Notes: a model not told the origin generated them from the letters alone. Positions 24,280 through 32,762 are shown, counted from the first letter of the stretch. The stretch is DNA of 49,090 nt from Thermodesulfobacteriota bacterium (GCA_030017685.1 JASEHH010000013.1:1-49090), one strand, 5' to 3'. Made by a program: numbers and translations.

Positions 24280-25392
24280 TTAAAAATCAGGGGTCAGAAC
24301 GATTCTCTTTTCCGGAGAACCGGCTTTGTGAACCTCATCGAAGACCGATGCAATCTGGCTCATCGGTCGTGTCTCGGTAAAGGGTCCAATGTCGATCTTT
24401 TTCGATAGGACCATATTGAGCACGATGGGATAATACTCCGGCAGACATCCCCAGGTCCCAAGAATATCCGCATCAAAAGCCATCAGACGGGATAACATAT
24501 ATTCATTCTTTGCCATCCCGAATCCAACCACAATCAGCTTTCCGGTGAACGAGAGTAACTCCAGGGCCATGTCCTGTCCTGCCTTAATTCCGGTCACCTC
24601 GAAAATCTTCCAGCCAAAACCCGCCTCCAGACCATTCTTCTTGCAGATATCTCGAAACTCATTTCGGATATCCTTGATCTGTTTATCCTGTGAACTGATC
24701 ACGAAATCCGCCCCGTACTGCAGGGCCCTTTGCAATTTTGCCGGATTTCGGGCAATGCCGATGACCGCCTTGGCACCCAGGGCTTTCACTGTTTGAGCCA
24801 TATAGACACCGACTCCTCCGGTAACCCCGATGATAATCACATTATCACCTGGTTGGAGATCAGCCCTTTTAGCCGCCTGATACGGTGTGGTTGCCGCATC
24901 CGCCACAACCGCTAAATGTTCCAGAGGAATATTGCCCCGGTTTCTCACTTCGCAGAGATCAATGGAGGGGACTGGAATATGACTCGAAAACCCCCCATAA
25001 ACCCCCAGGCTGTTTCCTGGCATCTTTTGGACCAGACAGCGGTTTCCCCTGCCGGTCTTGCAGAGCAAACATTTACGGCAGGGCATGACCGCCGGGATGA
25101 TCACCTCTTTGCCCATCCATTTTTCGTCCCCTGCCACCACCGTTCCACTGATCTCATGACCAAGGGTAAGAGGCGGTTTCTGGACGGTTGGAACACCATC
25201 GTAGAAATAGCCGAGGTCCGTATGACAGACTCCACAGCCCGCCACTTTAACCAGGACCTCATCCGCCGCCAATGTGGGGACCGGAATGGAAGTCTTCTCC
25301 AGTCTACCCGGTTTAACCTCACCCGTCTCCTTGTCCTTTGAGGTGGGTTGAACCATCTGCCATGTTTGAATCTTATCAGGTACTTGTAACAT
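24280..25392 (-). CDS. had: 6-hydroxycyclohex-1-ene-1-carbonyl-CoA dehydrogenase (Had/BamQ)
   Basis: A 370-residue zinc-type medium-chain alcohol dehydrogenase, oxidising the 6-hydroxy intermediate to the 6-oxo compound with NAD. It shows 'GCGVCHTDLGYFYDG' (catalytic zinc), four structural-zinc cysteines in 'CRKCLLCKTGRGNRC', and 'GVTGGVGVYMAQ' (Rossmann). The segment 'LGVYGGFSSHIPVPSIDLCEV' is typical of the Had group. It stands directly upstream of bamA, as in other aromatic degraders. GGGGTGAAGTGA precedes the start. Confidence 0.93.
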   Translation of the reverse strand: MLQVPDKIQTWQMVQPTSKDKETGEVKPGRLEKTSIPVPTLAADEVLVKVAGCGVCHTDLGYFYDGVPTVQKPPLTLGHEISGTVVAGDEKWMGKEVIIPAVMPCRKCLLCKTGRGNRCLVQKMPGNSLGVYGGFSSHIPVPSIDLCEVRNRGNIPLEHLAVVADAATTPYQAAKRADLQPGDNVIIIGVTGGVGVYMAQTVKALGAKAVIGIARNPAKLQRALQYGADFVISSQDKQIKDIRNEFRDICKKNGLEAGFGWKIFEVTGIKAGQDMALELLSFTGKLIVVGFGMAKNEYMLSRLMAFDADILGTWGCLPEYYPIVLNMVLSKKIDIGPFTETRPMSQIASVFDEVHKAGSPEKRIVLTPDF

Positions 25393-25419
25393 TCACTTCA
25401 CCCCCCTTTTTTTTAGATA

Positions 25420-25567
25420 TCAAATTTGATGGAATCGTAAAAAGTCGTCATTCCCGTGAAAACGGGAATCCAGAAAATTCTAACTACATAAAAATACTGG
25501 ATTCCTCCTTCCGCAGGAATGACGGAAAATAGCCTTTTCAGACTTTTTACGAGACCACCAAATTTGA
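25420..25567. repeat. Dispersed inverted repeat (GTCATTCCC family), uninterrupted copy
   Basis: A 148-nt palindromic element. Outer arms run TCAAATTTGATGG...TCGTAAAAAGTC and are mirrored by GACTTTTTACGA...CCACCAAATTTGA. The inner part is GTCATTCCCGTGAAAACGGG...GGAATGAC. It is the uninterrupted counterpart of 34555-34741, which has the 20-bp element inside. Confidence 0.8.
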
Positions 25568-25622
25568 GATTTTTGATTTAAAACTCCTAACTCTTAACTC
25601 CGAACTCTAAACTTCATCAAAA

Positions 25623-26378
25623 TCAGGTCATTCCGAGTCCACCATCCACGCAGATCAACTGGCCGGTGATATAGTTCGACTCTTCCGATGCCAGGAAGAC
25701 GAAGGTGAGGGCAATCTCTTCCGGTTCCGCAAATCGACCCAGCAAAATCCTGCCCGTATAAATCTCCTTCAGTTTTGGGTCTGTCCGAATCTTCTCGGTC
25801 ATCTCAGTGCTTACATATCCCGGCTGAATCACGTTCACCGTAACCCCATGACCAGCCAATTCTCGTGCAGCCGACTTCGTCAGGGCAAGGATTCCTCCCT
25901 TTGCTGAACTATAGTTGATCTGTCCTTTCGTTCCCCACAACCCGGCTGAAGAAGTCACATTAATGACCTTTCCGTATTTTCTCTCCATCATATATTTTGA
26001 TGCGGCCTGGATGCATAGGAAGGGTCCTTTGAGTTGGATGTCGATCACCTCATTCCACTGTTCCTCTGTCATTTTGTAAAGCATATTTGGTTTTGATACT
26101 CCTGCATTGTTTACCAGGATGTCGATCTTCCCGAAATGGTCAACGCAGGTGTTAATGATCTTCTCCGCATCGGCCTTGAGGGCCACATTGCCTTTCACCG
26201 CGACAGCCTTCCGCCCCATCTTGCCGATCAATTCCACCACTTCCTGAGCGGGTTGATCCTTCGTCGCATAGTTGACAATCACATCCGCCCCTTCCTTTGC
26301 GTAGGCAAGGCAGATGGCTCTTCCTATTCCTCTTCCTCCGCCTGTCACAACTGCGGCCTTACCTTCCAATCTTCCCAT
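25623..26378 (-). CDS. Short-chain dehydrogenase/reductase (FabG-like)
   Basis: A 251-residue SDR with 'TGGGRGIGRA', 'NNAGVSKPN', 'NVTSSAGLWG', catalytic 'NYSSAKGG' and the C-terminal 'GQLICVDGGLGM'. The ATG at 26378 is chosen because GGGGGGTG precedes it at good spacing. It lies between the GNAT and had genes in the aromatic operon, and is a candidate 3-hydroxypimelyl-CoA or 3-hydroxybutyryl-CoA dehydrogenase. It is a distant paralogue of the SDR at 21324. Confidence 0.87.
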   Translation of the reverse strand: MGRLEGKAAVVTGGGRGIGRAICLAYAKEGADVIVNYATKDQPAQEVVELIGKMGRKAVAVKGNVALKADAEKIINTCVDHFGKIDILVNNAGVSKPNMLYKMTEEQWNEVIDIQLKGPFLCIQAASKYMMERKYGKVINVTSSAGLWGTKGQINYSSAKGGILALTKSAARELAGHGVTVNVIQPGYVSTEMTEKIRTDPKLKEIYTGRILLGRFAEPEEIALTFVFLASEESNYITGQLICVDGGLGMT

Positions 26379-26446
26379 CGAATCACCCCCCATAAATAGA
26401 AGTCAATAGTCCAAAGGTCAGGGTAAACCGTAACCTTCACCAGGTC

Positions 26447-26902
26447 TTAATCGATCTTCAGTTCCAAATTGATCATGTCTCCGCCTCTTGTAAACCCCAT
26501 CTCATGAAAAAACTTGAGGAGGTCCCAATCATTCCAGTTCACCAGGGTATAGATAACGCTGACGCCAATCGCCTTCAGATTTTTTACAAACTCCTGACTC
26601 AATCTTCTTGCCACCCCTTTATGCTGGTAGTCCGGATCCACTCCGATGATGCTGAGCCATCCGATCGTATCGGGAACACCAAATTCCCATCCGCTCACCT
26701 CTCCGAGCACAAAACCGATCACCTTGTCTTCATATTCAGCCACCAGAGAGGAGAAAGGATACTGCGGGTTTTGGGGGACAATCTTCTTCCAGTAATCCGG
26801 CCTTGACTTTCCAATGACCCTGAGATCGATGTCAACGATCGCATCCACATCTCCAACAGTCATGGGCCGTATATTCACCCCGGATAGGAATTCTGTATCC
26901 AT
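26447..26902 (-). CDS. GNAT-family N-acetyltransferase
   Basis: A 151-residue GNAT enzyme. The acetyl-CoA-binding part is visible as 'LSIIGVDPDYQHKGVARRLSQEF' (about 82-105), followed by 'NWNDWDLLKFFHEMGF'. It transfers an acyl group from acyl-CoA to an amine. It is embedded in the aromatic acyl-CoA operon, 25 nt after the biotinyl carrier gene, so a protein-lysine acylation role tied to this pathway is possible but unproven. Confidence 0.85.
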   Translation of the reverse strand: MDTEFLSGVNIRPMTVGDVDAIVDIDLRVIGKSRPDYWKKIVPQNPQYPFSSLVAEYEDKVIGFVLGEVSGWEFGVPDTIGWLSIIGVDPDYQHKGVARRLSQEFVKNLKAIGVSVIYTLVNWNDWDLLKFFHEMGFTRGGDMINLELKID

Positions 26903-26927
26903 TGTCTAAGTTTTCCCTCCCCTCTTC

Positions 26928-27143
26928 TTATTCAATCACTGCGATCACTGCCTCCGCCTCTACCTCCTGCCCTGGGGTCACTTTGATCTCTTTCACGGTT
27001 CCGGTGACCGGGGCCACGATCGGCATCTCCATCTTCATCGCTTCTAAGACAGCTACCTGATCATCCTCTTTCACCAGATCTCCCGCTTTCACGGAAACAG
27101 AAACAATCTTGCCTACCATTGGCACTGTTACGGGTGTTCCCAT
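26928..27143 (-). CDS. Stand-alone biotinyl carrier domain protein
   Basis: A 71-residue biotin/lipoyl-attachment domain with the biotin site K37 in 'LEAMKMEM' and the second half 'VTGTVKEIKVTPGQEVEAEAV'. It carries biotin for a carboxylase or decarboxylase. Next to an acyl-CoA dehydrogenase in an aromatic operon it might belong to a glutaconyl-CoA decarboxylase or another acyl-CoA (de)carboxylase, whose catalytic subunits are not in the window. GAGGAGG precedes the ATG. Confidence 0.9.
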   Translation of the reverse strand: MGTPVTVPMVGKIVSVSVKAGDLVKEDDQVAVLEAMKMEMPIVAPVTGTVKEIKVTPGQEVEAEAVIAVIE

Positions 27144-27189
27144 AATACGAACCTCCTCTTATATACCAATTTGTTAGAAAATAAAGGCT

Positions 27190-27302
27190 AACGGTAAGGG
27201 TAACGAGGCCCGTATCGTTAATAAAAGGCTACGTTTATCGTCTCTTAATTCTTTTCACGTAACCGTGACCATTAACCGAAACGGGCTTCGTAACCGTAAC
27301 CC
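27190..27302 (-). repeat. Dispersed repeat, copy B, uninterrupted
   Basis: A 113-nt element, the reverse-strand match of 5379-5535 without its two insertions. Ends are the imperfect inverted sequences AACGGTAAGGGTAACGAGG and TTCGTAACCGTAACCC. It lies in the gap between acyl-CoA dehydrogenase and biotinyl carrier genes. Confidence 0.8.
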
Positions 27303-27384
27303 TAACCTAAACACTCAGACAATTTTCATACGTTGAGAGGGCAGCATAGCAACTTTAGGCACTTGTCACTTTAGTCACTTTAAC

Positions 27385-28530
27385 TTACTTAAGTCCCAAT
27401 GCATTTCTGGCGATAATCATCTTCTGAATATTGGATGTCCCTTCCACGATCTGGTAAGATTTGGCATCCCGATAAAATCTTTCCACAGGGTATTCCGTTG
27501 AAAAACCATAAGACCCGAAAATCTTCACTGCTTGATTGGCAGCTCTGACAGCCACCTCCGCAGCATAAAATTTTGCGCATGAAACCTCGATCGTGTTTCG
27601 CTGTCCCAGGTCTTTATTACAGGCGGCCCGATAGACAAGCAGCCGGGCAGCCTGTTCTTCCACATACATTTCCGCAATCTGTTCCTGGATCATTTGAAAA
27701 TTGGCAATGGGCTGTCCAAACTGCTCACGTTCATTGGCATATCGAACCGAATGTTCGAGGCAAGCTCTCGCCACCCCAACGGCCCTTGCGGCGGAGGAAA
27801 GTCGAGTATTATCCAACATTGACATACAGATTTTAAACCCATCTCCCTTTTGCCCGACCAGACAGTCCTTCGGCACCTTCACGTCTTCGAAAATGATCTC
27901 CCCTGTCGGAGCGCAGTAAAGGCCTAATTTTGAATCAATCGATTTTTGTGTGACACCCGGGGCATGCATATCCACGATAAAGGCTGACATGCCGCGATGC
28001 TTCGCTGCTTTATCTGTGTATACGTAGACAATACCAAGGTCGGCCATGGGTACTCCTGAAATCCACATCTTTGTTCCATTCAGGACGAAACCGCCCTCAC
28101 CTTCTACGGCTGTTGACTTCATTGAGGCAACATCAGAGCCGGTGTTGGGCTCGGTAATGGCAAAACACCCAAGCAAATCAGCATTAATCAATTTGGGAAT
28201 CCAGCGCTCCCGCTGTTCTTCTGTCCCGAAATTGAGAAGGACAGACTGGATGGAGTTCATCTGAAGATTAAAAGGGAGTCCCCATGAGGGAGAAATCCTT
28301 GCAATCTCTTCTGCCATAATTGAGGCCGCAAGGTACCCTGTCTCATTTCCACCGTATTTCTCAGGCGCTATACAACCAAAGAAACCCAGGTTTGCCATTT
28401 CTTTAACAATCTCCCGACGGAAACGGTGTTCTTTCTCATCCTCTTCCATGGTGGGAGCAATCTTCTTTTCTGCAAAGTTTTTGGCCACATCCCGCATTGC
28501 TTGTTGCTCTTCTGTCAATGAAAAATCCAT
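27385..28530 (-). CDS. Acyl-CoA dehydrogenase
   Basis: A 381-residue FAD-dependent acyl-CoA dehydrogenase, first gene of the aromatic operon. It shows 'CFAITEPNTGSD' (flavin contact), 'KMWISG', 'FGQPIANFQ' and the catalytic glutamate in 'VEGTSNIQ' (about 366). The substrate is not certain: glutaryl-CoA, produced downstream of ring opening, is a reasonable guess because glutaryl-CoA dehydrogenases belong to this family and pathway. GGGGAGG precedes the start, and a strong promoter lies 35 nt further upstream. Confidence 0.9.
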   Translation of the reverse strand: MDFSLTEEQQAMRDVAKNFAEKKIAPTMEEDEKEHRFRREIVKEMANLGFFGCIAPEKYGGNETGYLAASIMAEEIARISPSWGLPFNLQMNSIQSVLLNFGTEEQRERWIPKLINADLLGCFAITEPNTGSDVASMKSTAVEGEGGFVLNGTKMWISGVPMADLGIVYVYTDKAAKHRGMSAFIVDMHAPGVTQKSIDSKLGLYCAPTGEIIFEDVKVPKDCLVGQKGDGFKICMSMLDNTRLSSAARAVGVARACLEHSVRYANEREQFGQPIANFQMIQEQIAEMYVEEQAARLLVYRAACNKDLGQRNTIEVSCAKFYAAEVAVRAANQAVKIFGSYGFSTEYPVERFYRDAKSYQIVEGTSNIQKMIIARNALGLK

Positions 28531-28564
28531 AGAACCAACCTCCCCTCCGGATTAGATTGTGCAA

Positions 28565-28593
28565 TTTATAACAAACACACCATCCATTGTCAA
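28565..28593 (-). promoter_or_regulatory. Promoter of the aromatic operon
   Basis: Minus-strand TTGACA (28588-28593), 17-nt spacer, TATAAA (28565-28570), reading into the acyl-CoA dehydrogenase gene. Confidence 0.75.
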
Positions 28594-28610
28594 GAAGTTT
28601 TTGTTTTTCT

Positions 28611-28633
28611 TGTGATAACTATAAGTTAGCACA
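28611..28633. promoter_or_regulatory. 23-bp palindrome upstream of the aromatic-operon promoter
   Basis: TGTGATAACT-ATA-AGTTAGCACA pattern, arms of 10 with a single mismatch. It lies 18 bp upstream of the -35 box, a typical place for an activator or a divergent-promoter regulator. Confidence 0.5.
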
Positions 28634-28674
28634 CTTTTTAAATTTTCCTCAACAGGCCCTGAACCATTCAAATC

Positions 28675-28704
28675 AGAGATTTCTGAAAAAGTACAGAAAT
28701 CTCT
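28675..28704. repeat. Hairpin AGAGATTTCTG...CAGAAATCTCT
   Basis: Perfect 11-bp arms with an 8-nt loop, upstream of yqgF. A related hairpin (CAGAGATTTCTG...GGAAATTTCT) lies at about 30444-30476, beyond mltG. Confidence 0.6.
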
Positions 28705-28822
28705 CAAAAATCTGTGTAATCATTCTTTATAATCTATGTAATCAAGAGAGCGAAAAGTAGTTTTTCAGAGATCTCAAACAAAAGTATTGACAATAAAGAG
28801 CCAAATGGGTCATAAGAAGTTG

Positions 28823-29263
28823 ATGCGTATTATGGGTCTGGATGTCGGATCAAAAACGATTGGGGTGGCAATCAGTGATGAGCTGGGGATAACCGCCCAG
28901 GGCTTAAAAACGATCAAACGGAAGGCCATGGAGGATGACCTCAGGGAACTTGATGCCATCATCTCTCAATTCAAAATTGAGAAGATAGTGGTTGGCCTTC
29001 CAAAAAATATGGACGGTTCCATGGGCAAGCAGGCAGAATTCGTTTTAGGCTGGATTGAGGACTTCAAAAATAAGATACAGCTGCCCGTAGAAACATGGGA
29101 TGAAAGGCTTTCTACGGTCGAAGCCACAAAAACCCTGCTGAAAGCCGATCTCTCCAGAAAGAAAAGAAAGGGAGTGATCGACAAAGTAGCCGCTGTTCTC
29201 ATTCTACAGGGATATCTCCAGCAGATCGGGAGCCGAAAAGATGAGTCTTTCCCGCCGGCATAA
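28823..29263 (+). CDS. yqgF: YqgF/RuvX-family pre-16S rRNA nuclease / Holliday junction resolvase-like
   Basis: A 146-residue RNase H-fold protein of the YqgF family, implicated in 16S rRNA 5' end processing. It shows 'MGLDVGSKTIGVAISD' (first catalytic Asp), 'VVGLPKNMDGSMG' and 'WDERLSTVEA' with a late Asp. ATG at 28823 gives the usual N-terminus; ATG at 28805 with a weak AAAGAG is an alternative, and the TTG at 28787 is less likely. It overlaps mltG by 23 nt. Confidence 0.88.
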   Translation: MRIMGLDVGSKTIGVAISDELGITAQGLKTIKRKAMEDDLRELDAIISQFKIEKIVVGLPKNMDGSMGKQAEFVLGWIEDFKNKIQLPVETWDERLSTVEATKTLLKADLSRKKRKGVIDKVAAVLILQGYLQQIGSRKDESFPPA

Positions 29264-30293
29264 AATCTTCTTTGTCTACCTGTTTGCTTTTCTCTTTGTT
29301 GCATCTCTTCTCTTCTGGTTTCTCCTGATTCCGCCCTCCCAAACCTCCTTGAACAAGATCATCATGATTAAAAAAGGAATGCCCCTCAGAAAGATCTCCG
29401 CTTTGCTCGAACAGGAGGGAATCATCCGGAACAGAGAGTTTTTTATCACAATGGTTACCCTCCTTGGGAAAAAAGGAGGGATCAAAGCCGGGGAGTATGA
29501 ATTCCATACACGGATGCTCCCCCTTGAAGTCCTCGACTCTTTGGTCAAAGGGCAGGTGAAGCGACATCTCGTCACCATTCCCGAAGGCTATACGCTCTCT
29601 CAAATCGGGCAACTCCTCGAAGATCTGAGTATTGTCGGAAAAACAGCTTTCCTCCAAAAGGCTACTTCTCCCGCCTTCATCGCCTCTCTCGGCCTTTTCC
29701 AGCATCTCTCGAATCAGGTTGAAGATTCCTCCAAAAACAGGGGGGGACCGACGCTGGAGGGTTACCTTTTCCCCGATACCTACCATTTCATCAAGGAGAT
29801 GGAACCGGAAGAGGTGATCCGGATGATGGCCCATCAGTTCCGGAAAATGTTTGGACCTGACCTGATTGAAAAAGCCTCTCAGATGGGGATCACTCCACGG
29901 GAAGCAGTTACCCTGGCCTCCATCATCGAAAAAGAGGCTTCCCTTTCTGAAGAGAAACCCATCGTCTCAGCCGTCTTTCACAACCGTTTAAAACAGAGAA
30001 TTCCCCTTCAGAGCGACCCTACGGTAATCTATGGAATTAGGAATTTCGATGGAAATCTGACGAAAGAACATCTCTTAACTCCCACACCTTATAATACCTA
30101 TCTCATTTTGGGACTTCCCCCAACCCCCATTTGCAATCCGGGAAAGGAGTCCATGATAGCCGCCCTCCACCCCGCTTCTACACTCTACCTCTACTTCGTA
30201 TCAAAAAATGATGGATCTCATCATTTTTCTGAAAACTTCGAAGAGCACCAGCGCGCAGTAGGAAAGTACCAAAAAACATTATTGAGAAAATAA
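29241..30293 (+). CDS. mltG: Endolytic murein transglycosylase MltG
   Basis: A 350-residue inner-membrane enzyme that cleaves nascent glycan strands and helps end peptidoglycan synthesis. It has one N-terminal membrane anchor (about 8-29), a LysM-like part ('IPEGYTLSQIGQLL'), the catalytic glutamate in 'VTLASIIEKEA' and the family ending 'TPYNTYLILGLPPTPICNPG'. The pairing with yqgF is common in bacteria. The start overlaps the end of yqgF. Confidence 0.93.
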   Translation: MSLSRRHKIFFVYLFAFLFVASLLFWFLLIPPSQTSLNKIIMIKKGMPLRKISALLEQEGIIRNREFFITMVTLLGKKGGIKAGEYEFHTRMLPLEVLDSLVKGQVKRHLVTIPEGYTLSQIGQLLEDLSIVGKTAFLQKATSPAFIASLGLFQHLSNQVEDSSKNRGGPTLEGYLFPDTYHFIKEMEPEEVIRMMAHQFRKMFGPDLIEKASQMGITPREAVTLASIIEKEASLSEEKPIVSAVFHNRLKQRIPLQSDPTVIYGIRNFDGNLTKEHLLTPTPYNTYLILGLPPTPICNPGKESMIAALHPASTLYLYFVSKNDGSHHFSENFEEHQRAVGKYQKTLLRK

Positions 30294-30486
30294 GGGTCTG
30301 AAGAAGTTCTGTTCAGAAGGATCTTAAACAACATATTCAGGGTAAAAAAAGAGCTCTGAAAACGACTACACAGGCTCTCAATTAAACAGATTTCCTTTAT
30401 TTCAATGCATTTCGTATCTGTGTAATCGGCTCCTAATCGGTGGAATCAGAGATTTCTGGACTTTTTCGGAAATTTCTAAAAATGGC

Positions 30487-30516
30487 TTGACAAAGAAGCA
30501 GTGCCTCATTTATCTT
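30487..30516 (+). promoter_or_regulatory. Promoter of the thiolase operon
   Basis: TTGACA (30487-30492), 18-nt spacer, TATCTT (30511-30516). The same spacing and -10 are found at the iclR promoter. Upstream 30294-30486 holds A/T-rich hairpins and no gene. Confidence 0.55.
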
Positions 30517-30553
30517 TAAAATCCACTCAAAAAAGAAAGGGAGGATATCCTTG

Positions 30554-31735
30554 ATGAAAGAAGTTGCGATTATCGGTGTTGGTCAAACTGCATTTGTAAG
30601 GGGCTATGAAGGGTCTATTCGTGAACTGGCTTTCGATGCCTTCAGGGAGGCCATGCAGGATGCGGGCATCACCCAGAAGGATGTGGATGCTTCCATCTTC
30701 TGCTCGGCCCCTGAATATGACAAACAACGCTCCCCCGCAGGCGTCCTCGCAGAATATCTGGGGCTTATTCCTCAACCGACACTCTATGTGGAGACCGTCT
30801 GCTCTTCAAGCAGCACCGGCATCAAAGTGGCCTACGGTATGATTAAATCCGGGCTCCATGACGTTGTCGTTGTTCTCGGGTTCCAGAAGATGTCCGAGAT
30901 TTCGTCGGCGGAATCCCAGGAGAGAATGGGCAGGGGCTCTGACATCCAGTGGGAGGCCCCCTTTGGAACCATGATGCCTGCGTACTACGCCCTTTATGCA
31001 CAGGCCTATATGTCGAAGCATGGTTTGACTCACGACGACCTGATGAATGTCAGGATCAAATCATCCACCTATGGCGTGATTAATGATAGGGCCGTTTACA
31101 GGAAACCGGTAAAACCAGGAGATTTTAAACAGGGCGACCCCGAGGCAAAAATGGCGGGCCCTGTCGCATGGCCGCTCCGGGTAGGCGACTGTTGTGCGAA
31201 TGCGGATGGAAGTTCCTGTATCATCCTTGCCAATGCTGAAAAAGCAAAGGCCCTGTCCAAAAAACCGGTCTGGGTGTTAGGCATTGGTGCGGCATCAGAG
31301 GCAGTCAATATGGCAGCAAGACCCGATTTTACAAGGGGGCTTAGCGTTGGCTATGCCGCCGCCGCCCAGGCCTACAAGATGGCCGGAATCACCGGAAAAG
31401 ACGTAAAGGTAGCCGAAGTTCATGACTGCTTCACCATTGCAGAGATCATGGCCTATGAGGGGCTTGGTTTTGCGCCGATGGGGGAAGGCAAACAGCTCAT
31501 TAACGAGAAAGCGACGTATAAAGAGGGAAAGATCCCCGTCAATGTCGATGGCGGGCTCCTTTCAAAGGGCCATCCCATTGGCGCAACGGGTGGATCCCAG
31601 ATCCGAACCATCGTTCTTCAGCTTCGTGGTGAGGCAGGCTCCATGCAGGTAGCCGGGGAGCCGGATATTGGCCTTGTGCACAACATTGGCGGCGTTGGAC
31701 TATACGGTAATGTCACAATTTTTGGCAGAGACTGA
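30554..31735 (+). CDS. Thiolase (SCP2-type acyl-CoA acyltransferase)
   Basis: A 393-residue thiolase-like enzyme. The nucleophilic Cys is in 'VETVCSSSSTG' (about 88), with 'HDCFTIAE' and 'GGLLSKGHPIGATG' near the C-terminus. It cleaves a 3-oxoacyl-CoA. Enzymes of this branch act together with a DUF35 OB-fold partner, which follows as 32023-32436, as in the BbsAB benzylsuccinate pathway. The actual substrate is unknown. ATG at 30554 follows a TTG and GGGAGG. Confidence 0.88.
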   Translation: MKEVAIIGVGQTAFVRGYEGSIRELAFDAFREAMQDAGITQKDVDASIFCSAPEYDKQRSPAGVLAEYLGLIPQPTLYVETVCSSSSTGIKVAYGMIKSGLHDVVVVLGFQKMSEISSAESQERMGRGSDIQWEAPFGTMMPAYYALYAQAYMSKHGLTHDDLMNVRIKSSTYGVINDRAVYRKPVKPGDFKQGDPEAKMAGPVAWPLRVGDCCANADGSSCIILANAEKAKALSKKPVWVLGIGAASEAVNMAARPDFTRGLSVGYAAAAQAYKMAGITGKDVKVAEVHDCFTIAEIMAYEGLGFAPMGEGKQLINEKATYKEGKIPVNVDGGLLSKGHPIGATGGSQIRTIVLQLRGEAGSMQVAGEPDIGLVHNIGGVGLYGNVTIFGRD

Positions 31736-32022
31736 TAAAAGATCAATGGTCAATGAACAATTAGCAGTGAAACAAAAAATATTTCAAAAAGAATGGCCAC
31801 TGGGGGCTCTCAGGACGGTTAATGAAAAGTAGCAAGATTTTTTCCAAATTCTTTTAATTGATAATTGACAATTGAGCAATGATTTTGGGTGTTGGTCATT
31901 CCTGCCCCGTAACAGAGTACGGGATAAACTCCAGCAGGAATCCAGGTTTTTCCCGTTTTCCACTGCTAATTGATAATTGCTAATTGCCTATTTTGCACTG
32001 ATTATTTAAATGGAGGTAAGAT
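31736..32022. repeat. 287-nt spacer with inverted AT-rich arms and a GTCATTCC element
   Basis: AATTGATAATTGACAATTG (about 31855) and AATTGATAATTGCTAATTG (about 31970) flank a GTCATTCCTGCC...GGAATCCAG element at 31895-31945, whose core ATAAACTCCAGCAGGAATCC is shared, reversed, with the element at 34555-34741. No gene seen. Confidence 0.6.
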
Positions 32023-32436
32023 ATGGGTTTCGAGAAATTTGGAAGAAAAAGCTTTACGGCCATAACAAAAACAGCAAAGTTTGTTGATCTCCTGACAGAA
32101 GGGAAGATAGAAGGGACCGTTTGTAAGGATTGTGGTGCTAAGTTCTTTCCTCCAAGGGCTGACTGCGCAAAATGTTTCTCAAAGAACATGGACTGGTTCG
32201 AGATGCCCAAAAAAGGCAAACTCGAGACATTTACCACGGCCTATTATGCACCGCTGGGTTTCGAAGCGGATCCTCCCTATACCATGGGGGTCGTGGACTT
32301 TGGCAGTGGCCTCAAGTTGTTCGCCCGGGTAGCAAAAGAGATTAAGCCTGAAGAGGTAAAGGTGGGGATGGACGTATCTACCAGGCCGCTCAAGTACGAC
32401 GATGGCCAGCTTTCGTTCGAGGTTATAAAAGCCTGA
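32023..32436 (+). CDS. DUF35 Zn-ribbon/OB-fold partner of the thiolase
   Basis: A 137-residue protein with a rubredoxin-like zinc-ribbon (CKDC and CAKC) and an OB-fold, typical of DUF35 acyl-CoA-binding partners. It forms a complex with the SCP2-type thiolase and is needed for its activity in characterised cases such as BbsAB. GGAGGTAAGAT precedes the ATG. Confidence 0.9.
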   Translation: MGFEKFGRKSFTAITKTAKFVDLLTEGKIEGTVCKDCGAKFFPPRADCAKCFSKNMDWFEMPKKGKLETFTTAYYAPLGFEADPPYTMGVVDFGSGLKLFARVAKEIKPEEVKVGMDVSTRPLKYDDGQLSFEVIKA

Positions 32437-32454
32437 CCAAGAAAAGGCTAATCG

Positions 32455-32736
32455 ATGTCACCTCAATTTAATCGCTTTGACGGAATGAGCATCTTTGATG
32501 ATAAGGGAGAGGTAAAGCGTTTGGTTGCGAAGGTGGTCCAGGAGAGAGATTCAGGGGTGACAATTGATCGGATGAGAAAGATGGATTTTTCTTATGTCTT
32601 CATCCTCTTCAAAAGGGGAAGAAGCAAGGAAGTCGAACTCACGCGATCTGAAATCGAAGCCAGTTGGGATTGGAAGAATGGAAATATCGACGAAACCCTC
32701 CAGAGGAAGATTGAAACCACCCTCTCTGAACTTTAA
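32455..32736 (+). CDS. Conserved-looking small protein, function unknown
   Basis: A 93-residue soluble protein, rich in charged residues, starting MSPQFNRFDGM and containing 'VTIDRMRKMDFSYVFILFKRGR'. It begins 18 nt after the DUF35 gene, so it is the likely third gene of the thiolase operon. I recognise no domain; the alternating charged and hydrophobic pattern suggests a folded alpha/beta protein. Confidence 0.6.
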   Translation: MSPQFNRFDGMSIFDDKGEVKRLVAKVVQERDSGVTIDRMRKMDFSYVFILFKRGRSKEVELTRSEIEASWDWKNGNIDETLQRKIETTLSEL

Positions 32737-32762
32737 TTCTCACTCCCCTTTGGCAAACCGAA

